64,000 nucleotides of DNA from Bacillus pumilus (GCF_038738535.1 NZ_CP046128.1:682001-746000), one strand, 5' to 3'; positions 38,311 through 48,128 are shown, numbered from the stretch's first letter. The notes: generated from the letters alone by a model not told the origin. Numbers and translations: made by a program.

Positions 38311-38346
38311 AAAAAGAGACATCCGCTGGCAGGTGGAAGGCGGATG
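38311..38346 (-). terminator. Terminator of the TPR glycosyltransferase gene
   Basis: CATCCGC (38320-38326) / GCGGATG (38340-38346); minus strand continues TCTCTTTTT. Confidence 0.65.
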
Positions 38347-38360
38347 TGGTGACGGGGGAT

Positions 38361-39434
38361 CTATGTCTGTTCAGCAAATATTTTTTCATTGAACAGCACA
38401 CTTGGATGAGTGGGGTAATGGGCGGAGGAGGCAAGGTGATGTGTCTTGGCTTTTTCCAAATCGCCGAGCTGATAATAACAATAGCAAAGCTGGAGATGTG
38501 GATACCACGTTTTATACTGTGTGAGTGTGAAGGCTGTTTCGTTTTCAGGAGCCTTCAGCGCCTGCTCATACCAAAAGATCGCTGCCTGATGTTTATTTTG
38601 TATTTTTAGATGATCCCCGATCCGGCAGCAAAATTCTGGCCGGGGCTGATCATATAAGAAAGAGCGTAATAATGAGGATAAAGCCGCTTCCTCGAAGCCT
38701 ACCGCATAATAGCAGTCGGCTAAATATTGGCATGTGCGAATTTCATCCTCAATCCAGCACTGTTTTGTCGCTAAAAATTCATGATAAAAACGAATCGCCC
38801 TGACATGCTGCCTGTTATCTCTTAATTCATTGGCAAAGTAAAAGAGATCACGTGGCGTCATGTCCTCTCCTTTTGCGAGCATGTCTTCATAAATTCGCAG
38901 GTTGCGCCCAGGCTCACCAGTGGTTGTTTTCTTGCGCTTTTGATGTGTGACGGCTATATCGGCTGGAAAGATGTTGCCATACACTTGAAGAAACTCATGT
39001 ACGGCCCCGTACCACTGAAAGTTCAAGACACGCTTCACAAGGCGATTTCTTCTATATTTAAAATTCACCCGACCGTCTTGATCAAATCCCACATGATAAA
39101 ACATTGAGACGGCATCCACCGAAGGATCAAGCGTCTCTTTGAGCTGAAGAAGTTTTTGACGGTCTTCTTCAAGCAGAACATCGTCAGCATCAAGCCATAA
39201 AATATACTCTTTCGTTGCATGTGAGAAAGCGAAATTGCGGGCTTTTGCAAAGTGCTGAACCCATTCGAAATCAAGTACCTGTGCTGAAAAGGAGTGAGCA
39301 ATCTCCTTCGTACGATCTGTTGACCCTGTATCAACAATGATCATCTCATCTACAATGTCTTGGACAGAGGAAAGGCAGTCCGCTAACACCTCCTCTTCAT
39401 TTTTCACAATCATACATAAGCTAATGGTTACCAT
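38361..39434 (-). CDS. GT2 glycosyltransferase with TPR-like C-terminus (SunS-like layout)
   Basis: 357-aa cytoplasmic protein. The GT2 domain starts VTISLCMIVKNEEEVLADCL, with IVDTGSTDRT, FAKARNFAFSHATKEYILWL and the metal site DADDVLLEED (residues about 81-90). From residue 190 it is helical with tetratricopeptide-like repeats (LADCYYAVGFEEAALSSLL; WYEQALKAPEN; LCYCYYQLGDLEKAKTHHL). The order GT2 then TPR is that of SunS, the S-glycosyltransferase of sublancin, and of many uncharacterised relatives. No glycopeptide precursor gene is visible nearby, so the acceptor is unknown. GAGGTGATC precedes ATG 39434. Confidence 0.8.
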   Translation of the reverse strand: MVTISLCMIVKNEEEVLADCLSSVQDIVDEMIIVDTGSTDRTKEIAHSFSAQVLDFEWVQHFAKARNFAFSHATKEYILWLDADDVLLEEDRQKLLQLKETLDPSVDAVSMFYHVGFDQDGRVNFKYRRNRLVKRVLNFQWYGAVHEFLQVYGNIFPADIAVTHQKRKKTTTGEPGRNLRIYEDMLAKGEDMTPRDLFYFANELRDNRQHVRAIRFYHEFLATKQCWIEDEIRTCQYLADCYYAVGFEEAALSSLLRSFLYDQPRPEFCCRIGDHLKIQNKHQAAIFWYEQALKAPENETAFTLTQYKTWYPHLQLCYCYYQLGDLEKAKTHHLASSAHYPTHPSVLFNEKIFAEQT

Positions 39435-39568
39435 CTTTAGATCACCTCTTCATAGTGTATCGAGCAGCAAAAGGAAACATTCTTTTCAGCAGCGGGTTTT
39501 TTTAAAACTAGTTTTCTGCTACTGGCTGATTTAAAATAAAGGGAGAATCTATGTAAGGGCTGATAAAA

Positions 39569-41458
39569 ATGAGTTTATTGAATGTTGAAGGATTATATAA
39601 AACATATGGCGAGAAAACGCTGTTTGATCATATTTCTTTTCATATAGAACCAAAGGAACGCATCGGATTGATTGGACCAAACGGAACAGGAAAGTCAACG
39701 CTCCTAAAGGTCATTGCGGGACTTGAATCGTTTGAGGAGGGTGACATCTCGAAAGCAGGGACACTTGATATCGAATTTCTCGAGCAAGACCCTGAAATGA
39801 GCGGGGATGAAACGATTCTTGATTACATTTTTTCTGGAACGGCACCCATGATTCAAGCGATGAAGGCGTATGAACAGGTGCTAGCCGATTTAGAGCATGA
39901 TCCGCAAAATGAAGCAAAACAAGAAGCGCTGATGCGCATGCAAAATCGAATGGATCAGGAAGACGCATGGGATGCGAACCTGTCAGCAAAAACGATTTTG
40001 ACAAAGCTTGGCGTCAAAGATGTGAGCCGCTCTGTTCATGCCTTATCAGGCGGACAGAAAAAGCGTGTCGCGATTGCTAAAAATTTAATTCAGCCTGCGG
40101 GATTGCTGATTTTAGATGAGCCAACCAACCATCTCGATAATGCAACGATTGAATGGCTCGAAGGATATTTGAGTCAATACAGCGGTGCTGTCATTCTGGT
40201 GACGCATGATCGTTATTTCCTAAACCGTGTGGCCAACCGAATTTATGAATTGAATCAAGGGCAGCTCTATACGTATAAAGGAAATTATGAAGTCTTTTTA
40301 GAAAAAAGAGCCGAACGAGAAGCAGAAGCTCAGGTGAAAGAAACGAAGCGTCAAAACTTACTCAGACGAGAGCTTGCATGGCTGAGAAGAGGAGCAAAAG
40401 CAAGATCGACGAAGCAAAAAGCACGCATCGGCAGAGCCGAAGAGCTGATGGATCAAAAAGGGCCTGATGCGAAAGGAGAGCTTGATTTCGCTATCGGCTC
40501 GCACCGCCTAGGAAAACAAGTCATAGAGGCAGAAGACTTATCAATTTCATTTGCTGGCCAGACCCTTGTGGAGCGGTTTACAGATTTAGTCGTGCCGGGC
40601 GACCGGATTGGATTTATCGGACCGAATGGAGTCGGCAAAACGACTCTTCTTAACTGTCTAGCGGGTAAAATAGAACCGACTACAGGACAATTGACCATTG
40701 GACAAACCGTTCGCATTGGCTATTACACGCAGGATCACAAGGAAATGGATGAAGAACTGACCATCATTGAGTACATCAAGGAAACAGCTGAGATCGTCAA
40801 GACATCTGATGGCGCCATCGTGACAGCAGAGCAAATGCTAGAACGGTTCCTATTCCCAAGATCCATGCAGCGGACGTTTATTCGCAAGCTGTCAGGGGGA
40901 GAACGCCGCAGATTGTATTTATTGAAAGTCTTAATGGAAGAACCAAATGTTCTCTTTTTAGATGAGCCGACGAACGATCTTGATACGGAGACCCTCAGCA
41001 TTTTAGAGGATTATTTAGAACAGTTTCCTGGCGTTGTCATGACCGTATCGCATGATCGTTATTTCTTAGACCGAGTGGTTCATCGTCTGCTTGTCTTTGA
41101 AGGAAATGGCCGCATTTCACACTACCAAGGCGCTTACAGCGATTACATGGAGCAAGAAAAAGAGGCGAAGCGGACAGAGACAAAGCCTGCTGAGAAACAA
41201 GTAGAAGCGGCACCTAAAAAGAGAAAAAAACTTTCTTATAAAGACCAGCTTGAATGGGACGGAATTGAAGACCGGATACAGGCTTTAGAGGAAAAACACC
41301 AGCAGCTTGAATCCAGCATTGCGGAGGCAGGCAGTGATTTTGGAAAAATTCAAGAGCTGATGGACGAACAAAAAGCCGTTGCTGAAGAACTAGAACAAGC
41401 AATGGACCGCTGGACAGAACTATCGCTGATGATTGAGGAATTAGAGAGTCATGACTAA
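39569..41458 (+). CDS. yfmR: ABC-F ATPase YfmR
   Basis: 629-aa cytosolic ABC-F translation factor with two ATPase domains. Walker A: GPNGTGKST (first) and GPNGVGKTT (second); signatures LSGGQKKR and LSGGERRR; Walker B LLILDEPTNHL and VLFLDEPTNDL. A charged interdomain linker (LLRRELAWLRRGAKARSTKQ region) corresponds to the P-site tRNA interaction motif. The C-terminus is a coiled coil rich in Glu/Lys (residues about 545-629). In B. subtilis YfmR resolves stalled ribosomes, overlapping with EF-P. Length is identical to the B. subtilis protein. Confidence 0.92.
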   Translation: MSLLNVEGLYKTYGEKTLFDHISFHIEPKERIGLIGPNGTGKSTLLKVIAGLESFEEGDISKAGTLDIEFLEQDPEMSGDETILDYIFSGTAPMIQAMKAYEQVLADLEHDPQNEAKQEALMRMQNRMDQEDAWDANLSAKTILTKLGVKDVSRSVHALSGGQKKRVAIAKNLIQPAGLLILDEPTNHLDNATIEWLEGYLSQYSGAVILVTHDRYFLNRVANRIYELNQGQLYTYKGNYEVFLEKRAEREAEAQVKETKRQNLLRRELAWLRRGAKARSTKQKARIGRAEELMDQKGPDAKGELDFAIGSHRLGKQVIEAEDLSISFAGQTLVERFTDLVVPGDRIGFIGPNGVGKTTLLNCLAGKIEPTTGQLTIGQTVRIGYYTQDHKEMDEELTIIEYIKETAEIVKTSDGAIVTAEQMLERFLFPRSMQRTFIRKLSGGERRRLYLLKVLMEEPNVLFLDEPTNDLDTETLSILEDYLEQFPGVVMTVSHDRYFLDRVVHRLLVFEGNGRISHYQGAYSDYMEQEKEAKRTETKPAEKQVEAAPKKRKKLSYKDQLEWDGIEDRIQALEEKHQQLESSIAEAGSDFGKIQELMDEQKAVAEELEQAMDRWTELSLMIEELESHD

Positions 41459-41467
41459 GAAATAAGA

Positions 41468-41498
41468 AACCTGTAGAGTTGATCTACAGGTTTTTTTG
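41468..41498. terminator. Terminator between yfmR and folE2
   Basis: AACCTGTAGA (41468-41477) / TCTACAGGTT (41483-41492) plus TTTTTTT; it overlaps the folE2 stop. Confidence 0.85.
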
Positions 41499-42380
41499 AT
41501 AAGAGCATTTCGCATAGGCATCATGCTGATGAATGGATTCCTCATTACGACACTCGACTTGAAAGCCCCTGACCCATGGCTGCTCATATAATTCGATGGC
41601 CATTAACCTTGTGAGATCTTCTACAAAGCGTGGATTTTCATAAGCCTCTTCTGTCACTTTCTTTTCATCAGGTCTTTTAAGCACAGGATAGAGCGGTGCA
41701 CTCGCATTGGACTCAATGATATGTAAAAGAGCTGCTTTCATGTCTTCAGGAAATGATGTTTGTTCAAACAACTCTACCTGAATGGAAACAGAGCCACGCT
41801 GATTATGTGCACCGTATTCACTAATTTCTTTAGAACAAGGACATAATGTGGTGACTTGTGCATCGCAGCCAATATGACAGGTCCATCCATCCTTTTCATG
41901 AAAATGAATGTCATATGTGATTGTCGCATGCATCAAACCCGATTTCCCGGTGACTGGGCTTTGCTTTTCCATGTACCAAGGGAAGGAAACTTGAACCGAG
42001 GCAGATGACTGATTCATCTGACGGGTAAGCGCTGCTGTCAATGCTTTTAAGCTATTCACATCAAGCGGCTTGCCGCTTTCGTAAAACGAGTGCAGCTGTT
42101 CAGTGAGACGGCTCATATGAATGCCTTTTTCGTGAGCTCTCAGGGAGGTACTCAGTGCAAAGTCAGCAGAAGTTATTTGGTCCTGCGGTGCCGTTTTAGA
42201 CAAAATTCGTACAGGATAAGACACGCGGCAGATGCCGACTTGTTCAAGATGAAAATAAAAGTCCTGCTCCGTCTTTTGGATGTCAGTCATGTTCTCTTTT
42301 TGAGGGGGCTTCGTTCCAAGGCTTGGCGGTACAGATCCGAATTGTTGGTGTCGTTCTTTTTTGGGTGGAAAAGAAAACAT
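41484..42380 (-). CDS. folE2: GTP cyclohydrolase IB FolE2
   Basis: 298-aa zinc-independent alternative to FolE that makes dihydroneopterin triphosphate for folate from GTP. TLCPCSKEISEYGAHNQRG (Cys metal ligand and conserved Glu/His) and the C-terminal ESIHQHDAYAK are family signatures. In B. subtilis this gene (yciA) is induced under zinc starvation by Zur; a near-perfect Zur box lies just upstream. GGAGGGATCTC precedes ATG 42380. Confidence 0.9.
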   Translation of the reverse strand: MFSFPPKKERHQQFGSVPPSLGTKPPQKENMTDIQKTEQDFYFHLEQVGICRVSYPVRILSKTAPQDQITSADFALSTSLRAHEKGIHMSRLTEQLHSFYESGKPLDVNSLKALTAALTRQMNQSSASVQVSFPWYMEKQSPVTGKSGLMHATITYDIHFHEKDGWTCHIGCDAQVTTLCPCSKEISEYGAHNQRGSVSIQVELFEQTSFPEDMKAALLHIIESNASAPLYPVLKRPDEKKVTEEAYENPRFVEDLTRLMAIELYEQPWVRGFQVECRNEESIHQHDAYAKCSYQKNL

Positions 42381-42394
42381 GAGATCCCTCCTTT

Positions 42395-42415
42395 AAATCG
42401 TAATTATTACTATTT
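42395..42415. promoter_or_regulatory. Zur box for folE2
   Basis: The 21-nt element starts AAATCGTAAT and ends ATTACTATTT; it agrees with the Zur consensus except for one base in the right arm (T for G). It lies 15 nt upstream of the folE2 start. Confidence 0.8.
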
Positions 42416-42461
42416 ATTTTGCATCAAAACACGAGAAAAATCAAGAGTGCAAACATTTACG

Positions 42462-42490
42462 TTTACGTTAAGGTTATAAAGGTGTATAAT
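42462..42490 (+). promoter_or_regulatory. Promoter of yfmP-yfmO
   Basis: TTTACG (42462-42467) and TATAAT (42485-42490) with a 17-nt spacer; the spacer includes a GTTAAGG..TAAAGGT stretch that may be the MerR-type site. A second TTTACG starts 6 nt further upstream. Confidence 0.5.
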
Positions 42491-42523
42491 AAATCATGAA
42501 TTGATGAGCAGGAGGCACTGGCA

Positions 42524-42949
42524 ATGGAATGGATGAAAATTGATCAAGTGGCGAAAAGAAGCGGACTGACCAAACGGACGATACGTTTCTATGAAGAGAT
42601 TGGTTTATTATCAGCACCAAAGCGGACAGAGGGCGGTGTCAGACTTTACTCAGAGGACGACATGGAAGAACTAGAGAAAGTGATGCAGGCAAAAGAGGTA
42701 CTTGGGTTTTCTTTACAAGAGCTTCAATCGTTTATGGAAATAGGAAAGCAGCTTGAGCTGAATAAAGAGGGTTACTTGCTGTCGCTTGATCCGAAGGAAC
42801 GATTAGAGAAGCTGTTAGATATTGAGGCGCAGCTGTCTGTACAGCATCAATTGATTACAAAAAAGCTTGAAACGATTCAATCTTTTAAAAAGGATCTTGA
42901 AACGATGAAAGAAAGAGCGGCTCATGCAATTGAGCAATTACAAAAATAA
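42524..42949 (+). CDS. yfmP: MerR-family regulator YfmP
   Basis: 141-aa regulator: MEWMKIDQVAKRSGLTKRTI and RFYEEIGLLSAPKRTEGGVR form the MerR winged helix, followed by a long dimerisation helix. No C-terminal metal-binding Cys. It precedes the MFS gene yfmO by 57 nt as in B. subtilis, where it controls that exporter. AGGAGGC precedes the ATG. Confidence 0.9.
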   Translation: MEWMKIDQVAKRSGLTKRTIRFYEEIGLLSAPKRTEGGVRLYSEDDMEELEKVMQAKEVLGFSLQELQSFMEIGKQLELNKEGYLLSLDPKERLEKLLDIEAQLSVQHQLITKKLETIQSFKKDLETMKERAAHAIEQLQK

Positions 42950-43005
42950 ACACCTCTGCGTGTTTATTTTATTTTGTCAACATTTGAAGGAAAGGTTCTG
43001 ATGGA

Positions 43006-44196
43006 ATGAAGGAAGAAGAAGTGTTGAAACAGCGTACAAGTCTGCTTAGGCAGCCGAAAGCCGTCTGGGCTGTTGCCTTTGCGTGTGTGATTTCATTTAT
43101 GGGGATAGGACTTGTGGACCCGATCTTGCCAGCCATTGCATCACAATTAGATGCATCTCCAAGTCAGGTCTCCCTTTTATTTACGAGCTACTTACTTGTG
43201 ACCGGCTTTGTCATGTTTTTTACCGGCTTTATCTCTAGTCGGATTGGTGCGAAATGGACGTTATTAGTAGGACTCATTTTTATTATTGTCTTTTCTGCTT
43301 TAGGCGGTACCTCTTCAACGATTAATGAATTAATCGGCTTTAGAGGCGGATGGGGCATTGGGAATGCCTTATTTATTTCAACTGCCCTCTCTGTCATTGT
43401 CGGTGTGTCTGTTGGAGGAAGTGCGAAGGCCATTATTTTATACGAGGCTGCACTAGGTCTTGGGATTTCGGTTGGACCGCTGCTTGGCGGAGAGCTTGGG
43501 ACGATCTCTTGGCGCGGGCCATTCTTTGGCGTTGCGGTGTTAATGCTTGTTGCTCTTTTAGCCATTACGTTTATGCTCCCGCCGATGCAAAAACCTCAGA
43601 AAAAGGTGAAATTATTCGAGGCTGTGGGGGCGTTAAAATATAAAGGGCTATTAACGATGGCATCTGCGGCTTTCTTATACAATTTTGGTTTCTTTGTGCT
43701 TTTAGCCTATTCGCCATTTGTGCTTCATCTGGATGAGCATGGTCTTGGTTATGTCTTCTTTGGATGGGGACTATTTTTGGCCGTGACATCCGTCTTCTCA
43801 GCGCCGGTCATTCATCGCAAGCTTGGGACATTGACTTCCCTTGTGGTTCTGTTTGCTTCATTTGCTGTGATTTTATTCGGCATTGGGGTATGGACTTCAC
43901 ATGTTGTAGTCGTCATCTGCGGAATTGTTATTGCTGGGGGCATCCTTGGCATGATCAATACAGTGCTCACGACCGCTGTGATGGGATCGGCGCCGATTGA
44001 ACGTTCGATTGCTTCATCCTCTTACAGTGCTGTGCGGTTTATTGGGGGCGCGATTGCTCCTTGGATTGCCGGCGTACTTGCTGAATCTTACACAGCAAGC
44101 ACCCCTTACTATGTAGGGGCGGCTGTCGTTCTGTTAGGCATGATCATCCTGCTTCTTGGCCGTAAACATCTCGTCAATATTCAAGCAGGTCATTAA
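43006..44196 (+). CDS. yfmO: MFS multidrug efflux transporter YfmO
   Basis: 396-aa twelve-helix transporter of the DHA1 group: MGIGLVDPILPAIASQLDAS after TM1 (motif D region), FTGFISSRIGAKWTLLVGLI (motif A), and GLGISVGPLLGGELGTISWR (motif C) for proton-coupled antiport. Under control of the upstream MerR regulator; strong terminator downstream. Confidence 0.88.
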   Translation: MKEEEVLKQRTSLLRQPKAVWAVAFACVISFMGIGLVDPILPAIASQLDASPSQVSLLFTSYLLVTGFVMFFTGFISSRIGAKWTLLVGLIFIIVFSALGGTSSTINELIGFRGGWGIGNALFISTALSVIVGVSVGGSAKAIILYEAALGLGISVGPLLGGELGTISWRGPFFGVAVLMLVALLAITFMLPPMQKPQKKVKLFEAVGALKYKGLLTMASAAFLYNFGFFVLLAYSPFVLHLDEHGLGYVFFGWGLFLAVTSVFSAPVIHRKLGTLTSLVVLFASFAVILFGIGVWTSHVVVVICGIVIAGGILGMINTVLTTAVMGSAPIERSIASSSYSAVRFIGGAIAPWIAGVLAESYTASTPYYVGAAVVLLGMIILLLGRKHLVNIQAGH

Positions 44197-44202
44197 ATAG
44201 AA

Positions 44203-44239
44203 AAAAGCCTTATATCTTATGCAGATATAAGGCTTTTTT
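44203..44239. terminator. Bidirectional terminator
   Basis: AAAAGCCTTATATC pairs with GATATAAGGCTTTT, between converging yfmO and yfmM. Confidence 0.85.
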
Positions 44240-44240
44240 G

Positions 44241-45794
44241 TTAAAGTACTTTGGTTGTCCAAGTTTCACAATTCCATGTGTCGGTTGCAACATCTTGATA
44301 AAATTCAGGTTCGTGAGAGATCAATAAGACGCTCCCTTTGTATTCTTTTAACGCTCGTTTTAGTTCTTCTTTGGCATCGACATCCAAGTGATTGGTCGGC
44401 TCATCGAGAACAAGTAAGTTGGTTTCTTCGTTGATCAGCTTGCAAAGACGGACCTTTGCTTTTTCTCCTCCGCTTAATACAGACACGCGGCTTTCAATAT
44501 GCTTTGTCGTTAATCCGCATTTTGCAAGAGCGGCTCTGACTTCATATTGCGTGTAAGAAGGGAAGGTACTCCACACCTCTTCAATACAAGTGTTGCTGTT
44601 TTGCTCTTTTACTTCTTGCTCAAAGTAGCCAATATGCAGGAATTCTCCGCGTTCCACCTCACCAGAAATTGGCGTGATTTCTCCAAGAAGACTTCGCAGC
44701 AATGTCGTTTTTCCGATACCGTTAGCGCCGTATAACGCAATTTTTTGCCCGCGTTCCATTTTCAGATTCAATGGACGAGAGAGCGGTTCATCATAACCAA
44801 TGACCAAATCTTTTGTTTCAAAAATCAATTTCCCGGAAGTTCGTGCCAGCTTAAAGTGGAATTCAGGCTTTGGCTTTTCTGCTGCCAATTCAATCATATC
44901 CATCTTATCCAGTTTCTTTTGACGGGACATGGCCATATTTCTTGTGCTGACACGCGCTTTGTTTCTTGCAACAAAATCCTTTAATTCAGCGACTTCCTGC
45001 TGCTGCCTTTTATAAGCTGCTTCAAGCTGCTGCTTTTTGACTTCGTACACTTGTTTAAATTGATCATAATCACCAACATAGCGAGTGAGCTCTTGATTTT
45101 CAACATGATAAATCAAGTTAATGACGCTGTTTAAAAATGGAATATCATGTGAAATGAGGATAAACGCATTTTCATATTCCTGTAAATAGCGCTTCAGCCA
45201 CTCAATATGCTGCTCATCTAAATAGTTGGTTGGCTCATCGAGAAGGAGAATTTCTGGCTTCTCCAACAGCAATTTCGCAAGCAATACTTTTGTACGCTGT
45301 CCGCCGCTCAGCTCCGTCACATCACGGTCCAGCCCAAGATCCGTTAACCCAAGACCTCTCGCTATTTCTTCGACCTTGGAATCAATGATATAGAAATCAT
45401 TGTTTGTGAGCGCATCTTGAATGACGCCAACTTCCTCTAACAGCTTTTCCAGCTCATCAGGATCGGCTTCACCCATTTTGCCGTAAATGTCATTCATCGC
45501 AGCTTCCATGGAAAATAAATAGTGGAATGCATCTTGAAGCACTTCGCGGATCGTTCTTCCCTTTTCTAGCACAGTATGCTGATCAAGGTAGCCGACACGG
45601 ACATTTTTTGCCCATTCGACTTTTCCTGCATCTGGCTCCAGCTTGCCAGTAATAATATTCATAAACGTTGACTTTCCTTCACCGTTGGCGCCAATTAAGC
45701 CGACATGCTCGCCTTTTAATAAACGGAAGGAGACTTCGTGAAAAATGGCTCTGTCGCCAAAGCCATGGCTTAAATCTTTAACAGATAATATCAT
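44241..45794 (-). CDS. yfmM: ABC-F ATPase YfmM
   Basis: 517-aa ABC-F protein. Walker A motifs GANGEGKST and GANGIGKTT, signatures LSGGQRTK and LSGGEKAK, Walker B ILLLDEPTNYL and LLVLDEPTNHL. The Gln/Lys-rich interdomain linker (EVKKQQLEAAYKRQQQEVAE) lies around residues 240-275. Ribosome-associated translation factor by family; substrate state unknown. Same gene order (yfmM next to yfmL) as B. subtilis. Confidence 0.9.
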   Translation of the reverse strand: MILSVKDLSHGFGDRAIFHEVSFRLLKGEHVGLIGANGEGKSTFMNIITGKLEPDAGKVEWAKNVRVGYLDQHTVLEKGRTIREVLQDAFHYLFSMEAAMNDIYGKMGEADPDELEKLLEEVGVIQDALTNNDFYIIDSKVEEIARGLGLTDLGLDRDVTELSGGQRTKVLLAKLLLEKPEILLLDEPTNYLDEQHIEWLKRYLQEYENAFILISHDIPFLNSVINLIYHVENQELTRYVGDYDQFKQVYEVKKQQLEAAYKRQQQEVAELKDFVARNKARVSTRNMAMSRQKKLDKMDMIELAAEKPKPEFHFKLARTSGKLIFETKDLVIGYDEPLSRPLNLKMERGQKIALYGANGIGKTTLLRSLLGEITPISGEVERGEFLHIGYFEQEVKEQNSNTCIEEVWSTFPSYTQYEVRAALAKCGLTTKHIESRVSVLSGGEKAKVRLCKLINEETNLLVLDEPTNHLDVDAKEELKRALKEYKGSVLLISHEPEFYQDVATDTWNCETWTTKVL

Positions 45795-45946
45795 TTTTTA
45801 CACCTCAAATAGATTCAAAACGGCTAGTGCCTCTCATGATTATATCGAACTGTCCGGCTCGATAAAAGCATCAAAAGAAAAATTGCGTTTCAAAGCTGAT
45901 TTTGAGATACTAAAGGATAGATTGAATGAGGATAAAGGAGATCGAC

Positions 45947-47089
45947 ATGATAGAAAATTGGGCATTTTTGAAAGAAGCAAAGCCATTTATTCAGGAAAAC
46001 TTTCAAGCGGCTGGCTTCGAAAAACCAACAGCTATACAAGAAAAAACAGCAGAGTGGATTACGGAGAAGCGTGATGTGATCGCGGAATCGCCTACGGGAA
46101 CGGGGAAGACACTGGCGTATGTGTTGCCGCTTTTAAATAAAATCGATGTGAATATCAAACACCCGCAAGTCTTAATCTTGGCACCTTCAAGAGAGCTTGT
46201 GATGCAAATTTTTGATGTCGTGCAAGAGTTCAAACAAGGATCAGACATCAAAGCGGTCTCCTTGATTGGTGGAGCGAACATCAAAAAGCAGCAGGAAAAA
46301 CTAAAGAAACACCCGAACATCGTTGTCGCAACACCTGGCCGTGTACAGGAATTAATCAAAATCAAAAAACTGAAAATGCATGAAGTGAAAACGGTCGTGC
46401 TAGATGAAGCAGATCAGCTTCTTGTGCCAGAGCATATGAAAACGATCCAAGCGATCATTAAATCCACATTAAAAGAAAGACAAATCCTCTGTTTTTCTGC
46501 GACGCTGAAAGAGGAAACGGTTCAACTGATTAAACAAATGACGTCTGAACCAGAAGTATTGAAAATTGCCAGAAGTGAGGAAGAAGCGCAGAAAGTAGGA
46601 CACTATTATCTGTTATGTGATCAGCGTGATAAAGTGAAATTACTGCAAAAGCTATCACGCCTTGAGGACATGCAGGCGCTCGTCTTTGTGCGTGATATTA
46701 CGAATTTAAGCATTTATGCAGAGAAATTAGCGTATCACCATGTCGACCTTGGTGTGCTTCATAGTGAAGCGAAAAAAGCAGAGCGTGCTATCATCTTAAA
46801 GGAATTTGAACAGCGTGAATTTCCGCTTCTCCTTGCAACAGATATCGCAGCAAGAGGCATCGATATTGACGATCTGCCGTACGTAATCCATGCCGACCTG
46901 CCAAACGAAGAAGGCTATATCCACCGTTCAGGCAGAACCGGGCGCGCAGGAAAGGAAGGGGCTGTCATCAGCCTAGTCACACCTCAAGAGCATGCAACGC
47001 TCAAAAAAATGGCGAAAAAGCTGAATCTTTCGCTTCAGGAAATTGTTTATAAGCAAGGCCAGCTGCATCTTGCCCCCAAGCAGGCATAA
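45947..47089 (+). CDS. yfmL: DEAD-box RNA helicase YfmL
   Basis: 380-aa ATP-dependent RNA helicase. Q motif region (EKPTAIQEKTAEWI), motif I AESPTGTGKT, Ia PSRELVMQ, II VLDEADQLL (DEAD), III FSATL, V ATDIAARGID and VI HRSGRTGRAG, all in order; short C-terminus. In B. subtilis YfmL acts in 50S biogenesis and cold growth. ATG 45947 is preferred over 45926 because AAAGGAG lies 8 nt upstream. Confidence 0.9.
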   Translation: MIENWAFLKEAKPFIQENFQAAGFEKPTAIQEKTAEWITEKRDVIAESPTGTGKTLAYVLPLLNKIDVNIKHPQVLILAPSRELVMQIFDVVQEFKQGSDIKAVSLIGGANIKKQQEKLKKHPNIVVATPGRVQELIKIKKLKMHEVKTVVLDEADQLLVPEHMKTIQAIIKSTLKERQILCFSATLKEETVQLIKQMTSEPEVLKIARSEEEAQKVGHYYLLCDQRDKVKLLQKLSRLEDMQALVFVRDITNLSIYAEKLAYHHVDLGVLHSEAKKAERAIILKEFEQREFPLLLATDIAARGIDIDDLPYVIHADLPNEEGYIHRSGRTGRAGKEGAVISLVTPQEHATLKKMAKKLNLSLQEIVYKQGQLHLAPKQA

Positions 47090-47122
47090 AAAAGGACCCT
47101 TCCACATGGAGGGGCCTTTTTT
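47088..47122. terminator. Bidirectional terminator
   Basis: AAAAAAGGACCCTTCCA / TGGAGGGGCCTTTTTT between converging yfmL and yfmJ. Confidence 0.8.
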
Positions 47123-47123
47123 A

Positions 47124-48128
47124 TTATGAAATTTTGACAAGCTGTTTTCCGACATTTTCACCTTTGAATAGTCCAAGGAATGCATCAGGAATGTTGTCAA
47201 AGCCTTCAATGATTGTTTCTTTATAAGTCAGTTTGTCTTCTTTTACCCATTGTGCGAGATATCTTGCAGCCTCTTCAAAACGATCTGAATAGTTGGCAAC
47301 AATGAAGCCTTGCATCAATGCGCTTGTTTTAATGAGTTTTGTTTGCACACGCGGTCCGATGTCCTCGCTTGCGCTAATGTTATAAGACGAAATCGCGCCG
47401 CACACTGGAATACGTGCAAAGCGGTTCAAATGATTCATCACGGCATCAGAAATTTCGCCGCCAACATTGTCAAAATACACATCGACGCCGTTAGGGCACG
47501 CCTTTGCTATGGCATCATCTAAATCATTTGTTGTTTTATAATTAATCGTTTCATCAAAGCCCAGCTCTTTTAAGTAAGCCAGCTTGTCATCAGATCCGGC
47601 AATCCCAACGACGTGTGCGCCTTTGATCTTAGCAATTTGTCCCACAACGGAACCAACAGCACCTGCGGCTCCAGAAATGACAACGGTCTCGCCTTCTTTT
47701 GGCTGGCCAATCGCAAGAAGTCCGAAATAAGCGGTTTGCCCTGGCATGCCCAAAATTCCTAAATAATAGGACAATGGCGCAATGGATGGATCAATTTTAG
47801 TCAGAGATTCAGCTTTGGCTGTGGAATATTCTTGCCAGCCAAGGAATCCAAGAACAAAATCCCCTTTTTCAAATTGAGGCGAATTGGATTCAACGACTTC
47901 TCCGACAACACCGCCCTGAATCACTTCATTTAGCTTGAATGGAGGTGTATAGGATTTTGTATCCTGCATTCGTCCTCTCATATAAGGATCTACAGAAACA
48001 TATTTCGTTTGAATCAAGACTTCGCCATCTTGCGGCACAGGTATATCGACTGTTTCAAAATGAAAAACATCTTTTGTAGGTAATCCTTTTGGACGTTTGG
48101 CTAATTGAATTTGCTTTTGTTGACTCAT
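47124..48128 (-). CDS. yfmJ: NADP-dependent MDR oxidoreductase YfmJ
   Basis: 334-aa zinc-free medium-chain dehydrogenase of the leukotriene B4 dehydrogenase/prostaglandin reductase type. VDPYMRGRM near residue 50, GILGMPGQTAYFGLL, the nucleotide loop ISGAAGAVGSVVGQIA, and VYFDNVGGEISDAVM are diagnostic. It reduces activated double bonds of enones or quinones. Length and neighbours match B. subtilis YfmJ. Confidence 0.88.
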   Translation of the reverse strand: MSQQKQIQLAKRPKGLPTKDVFHFETVDIPVPQDGEVLIQTKYVSVDPYMRGRMQDTKSYTPPFKLNEVIQGGVVGEVVESNSPQFEKGDFVLGFLGWQEYSTAKAESLTKIDPSIAPLSYYLGILGMPGQTAYFGLLAIGQPKEGETVVISGAAGAVGSVVGQIAKIKGAHVVGIAGSDDKLAYLKELGFDETINYKTTNDLDDAIAKACPNGVDVYFDNVGGEISDAVMNHLNRFARIPVCGAISSYNISASEDIGPRVQTKLIKTSALMQGFIVANYSDRFEEAARYLAQWVKEDKLTYKETIIEGFDNIPDAFLGLFKGENVGKQLVKIS

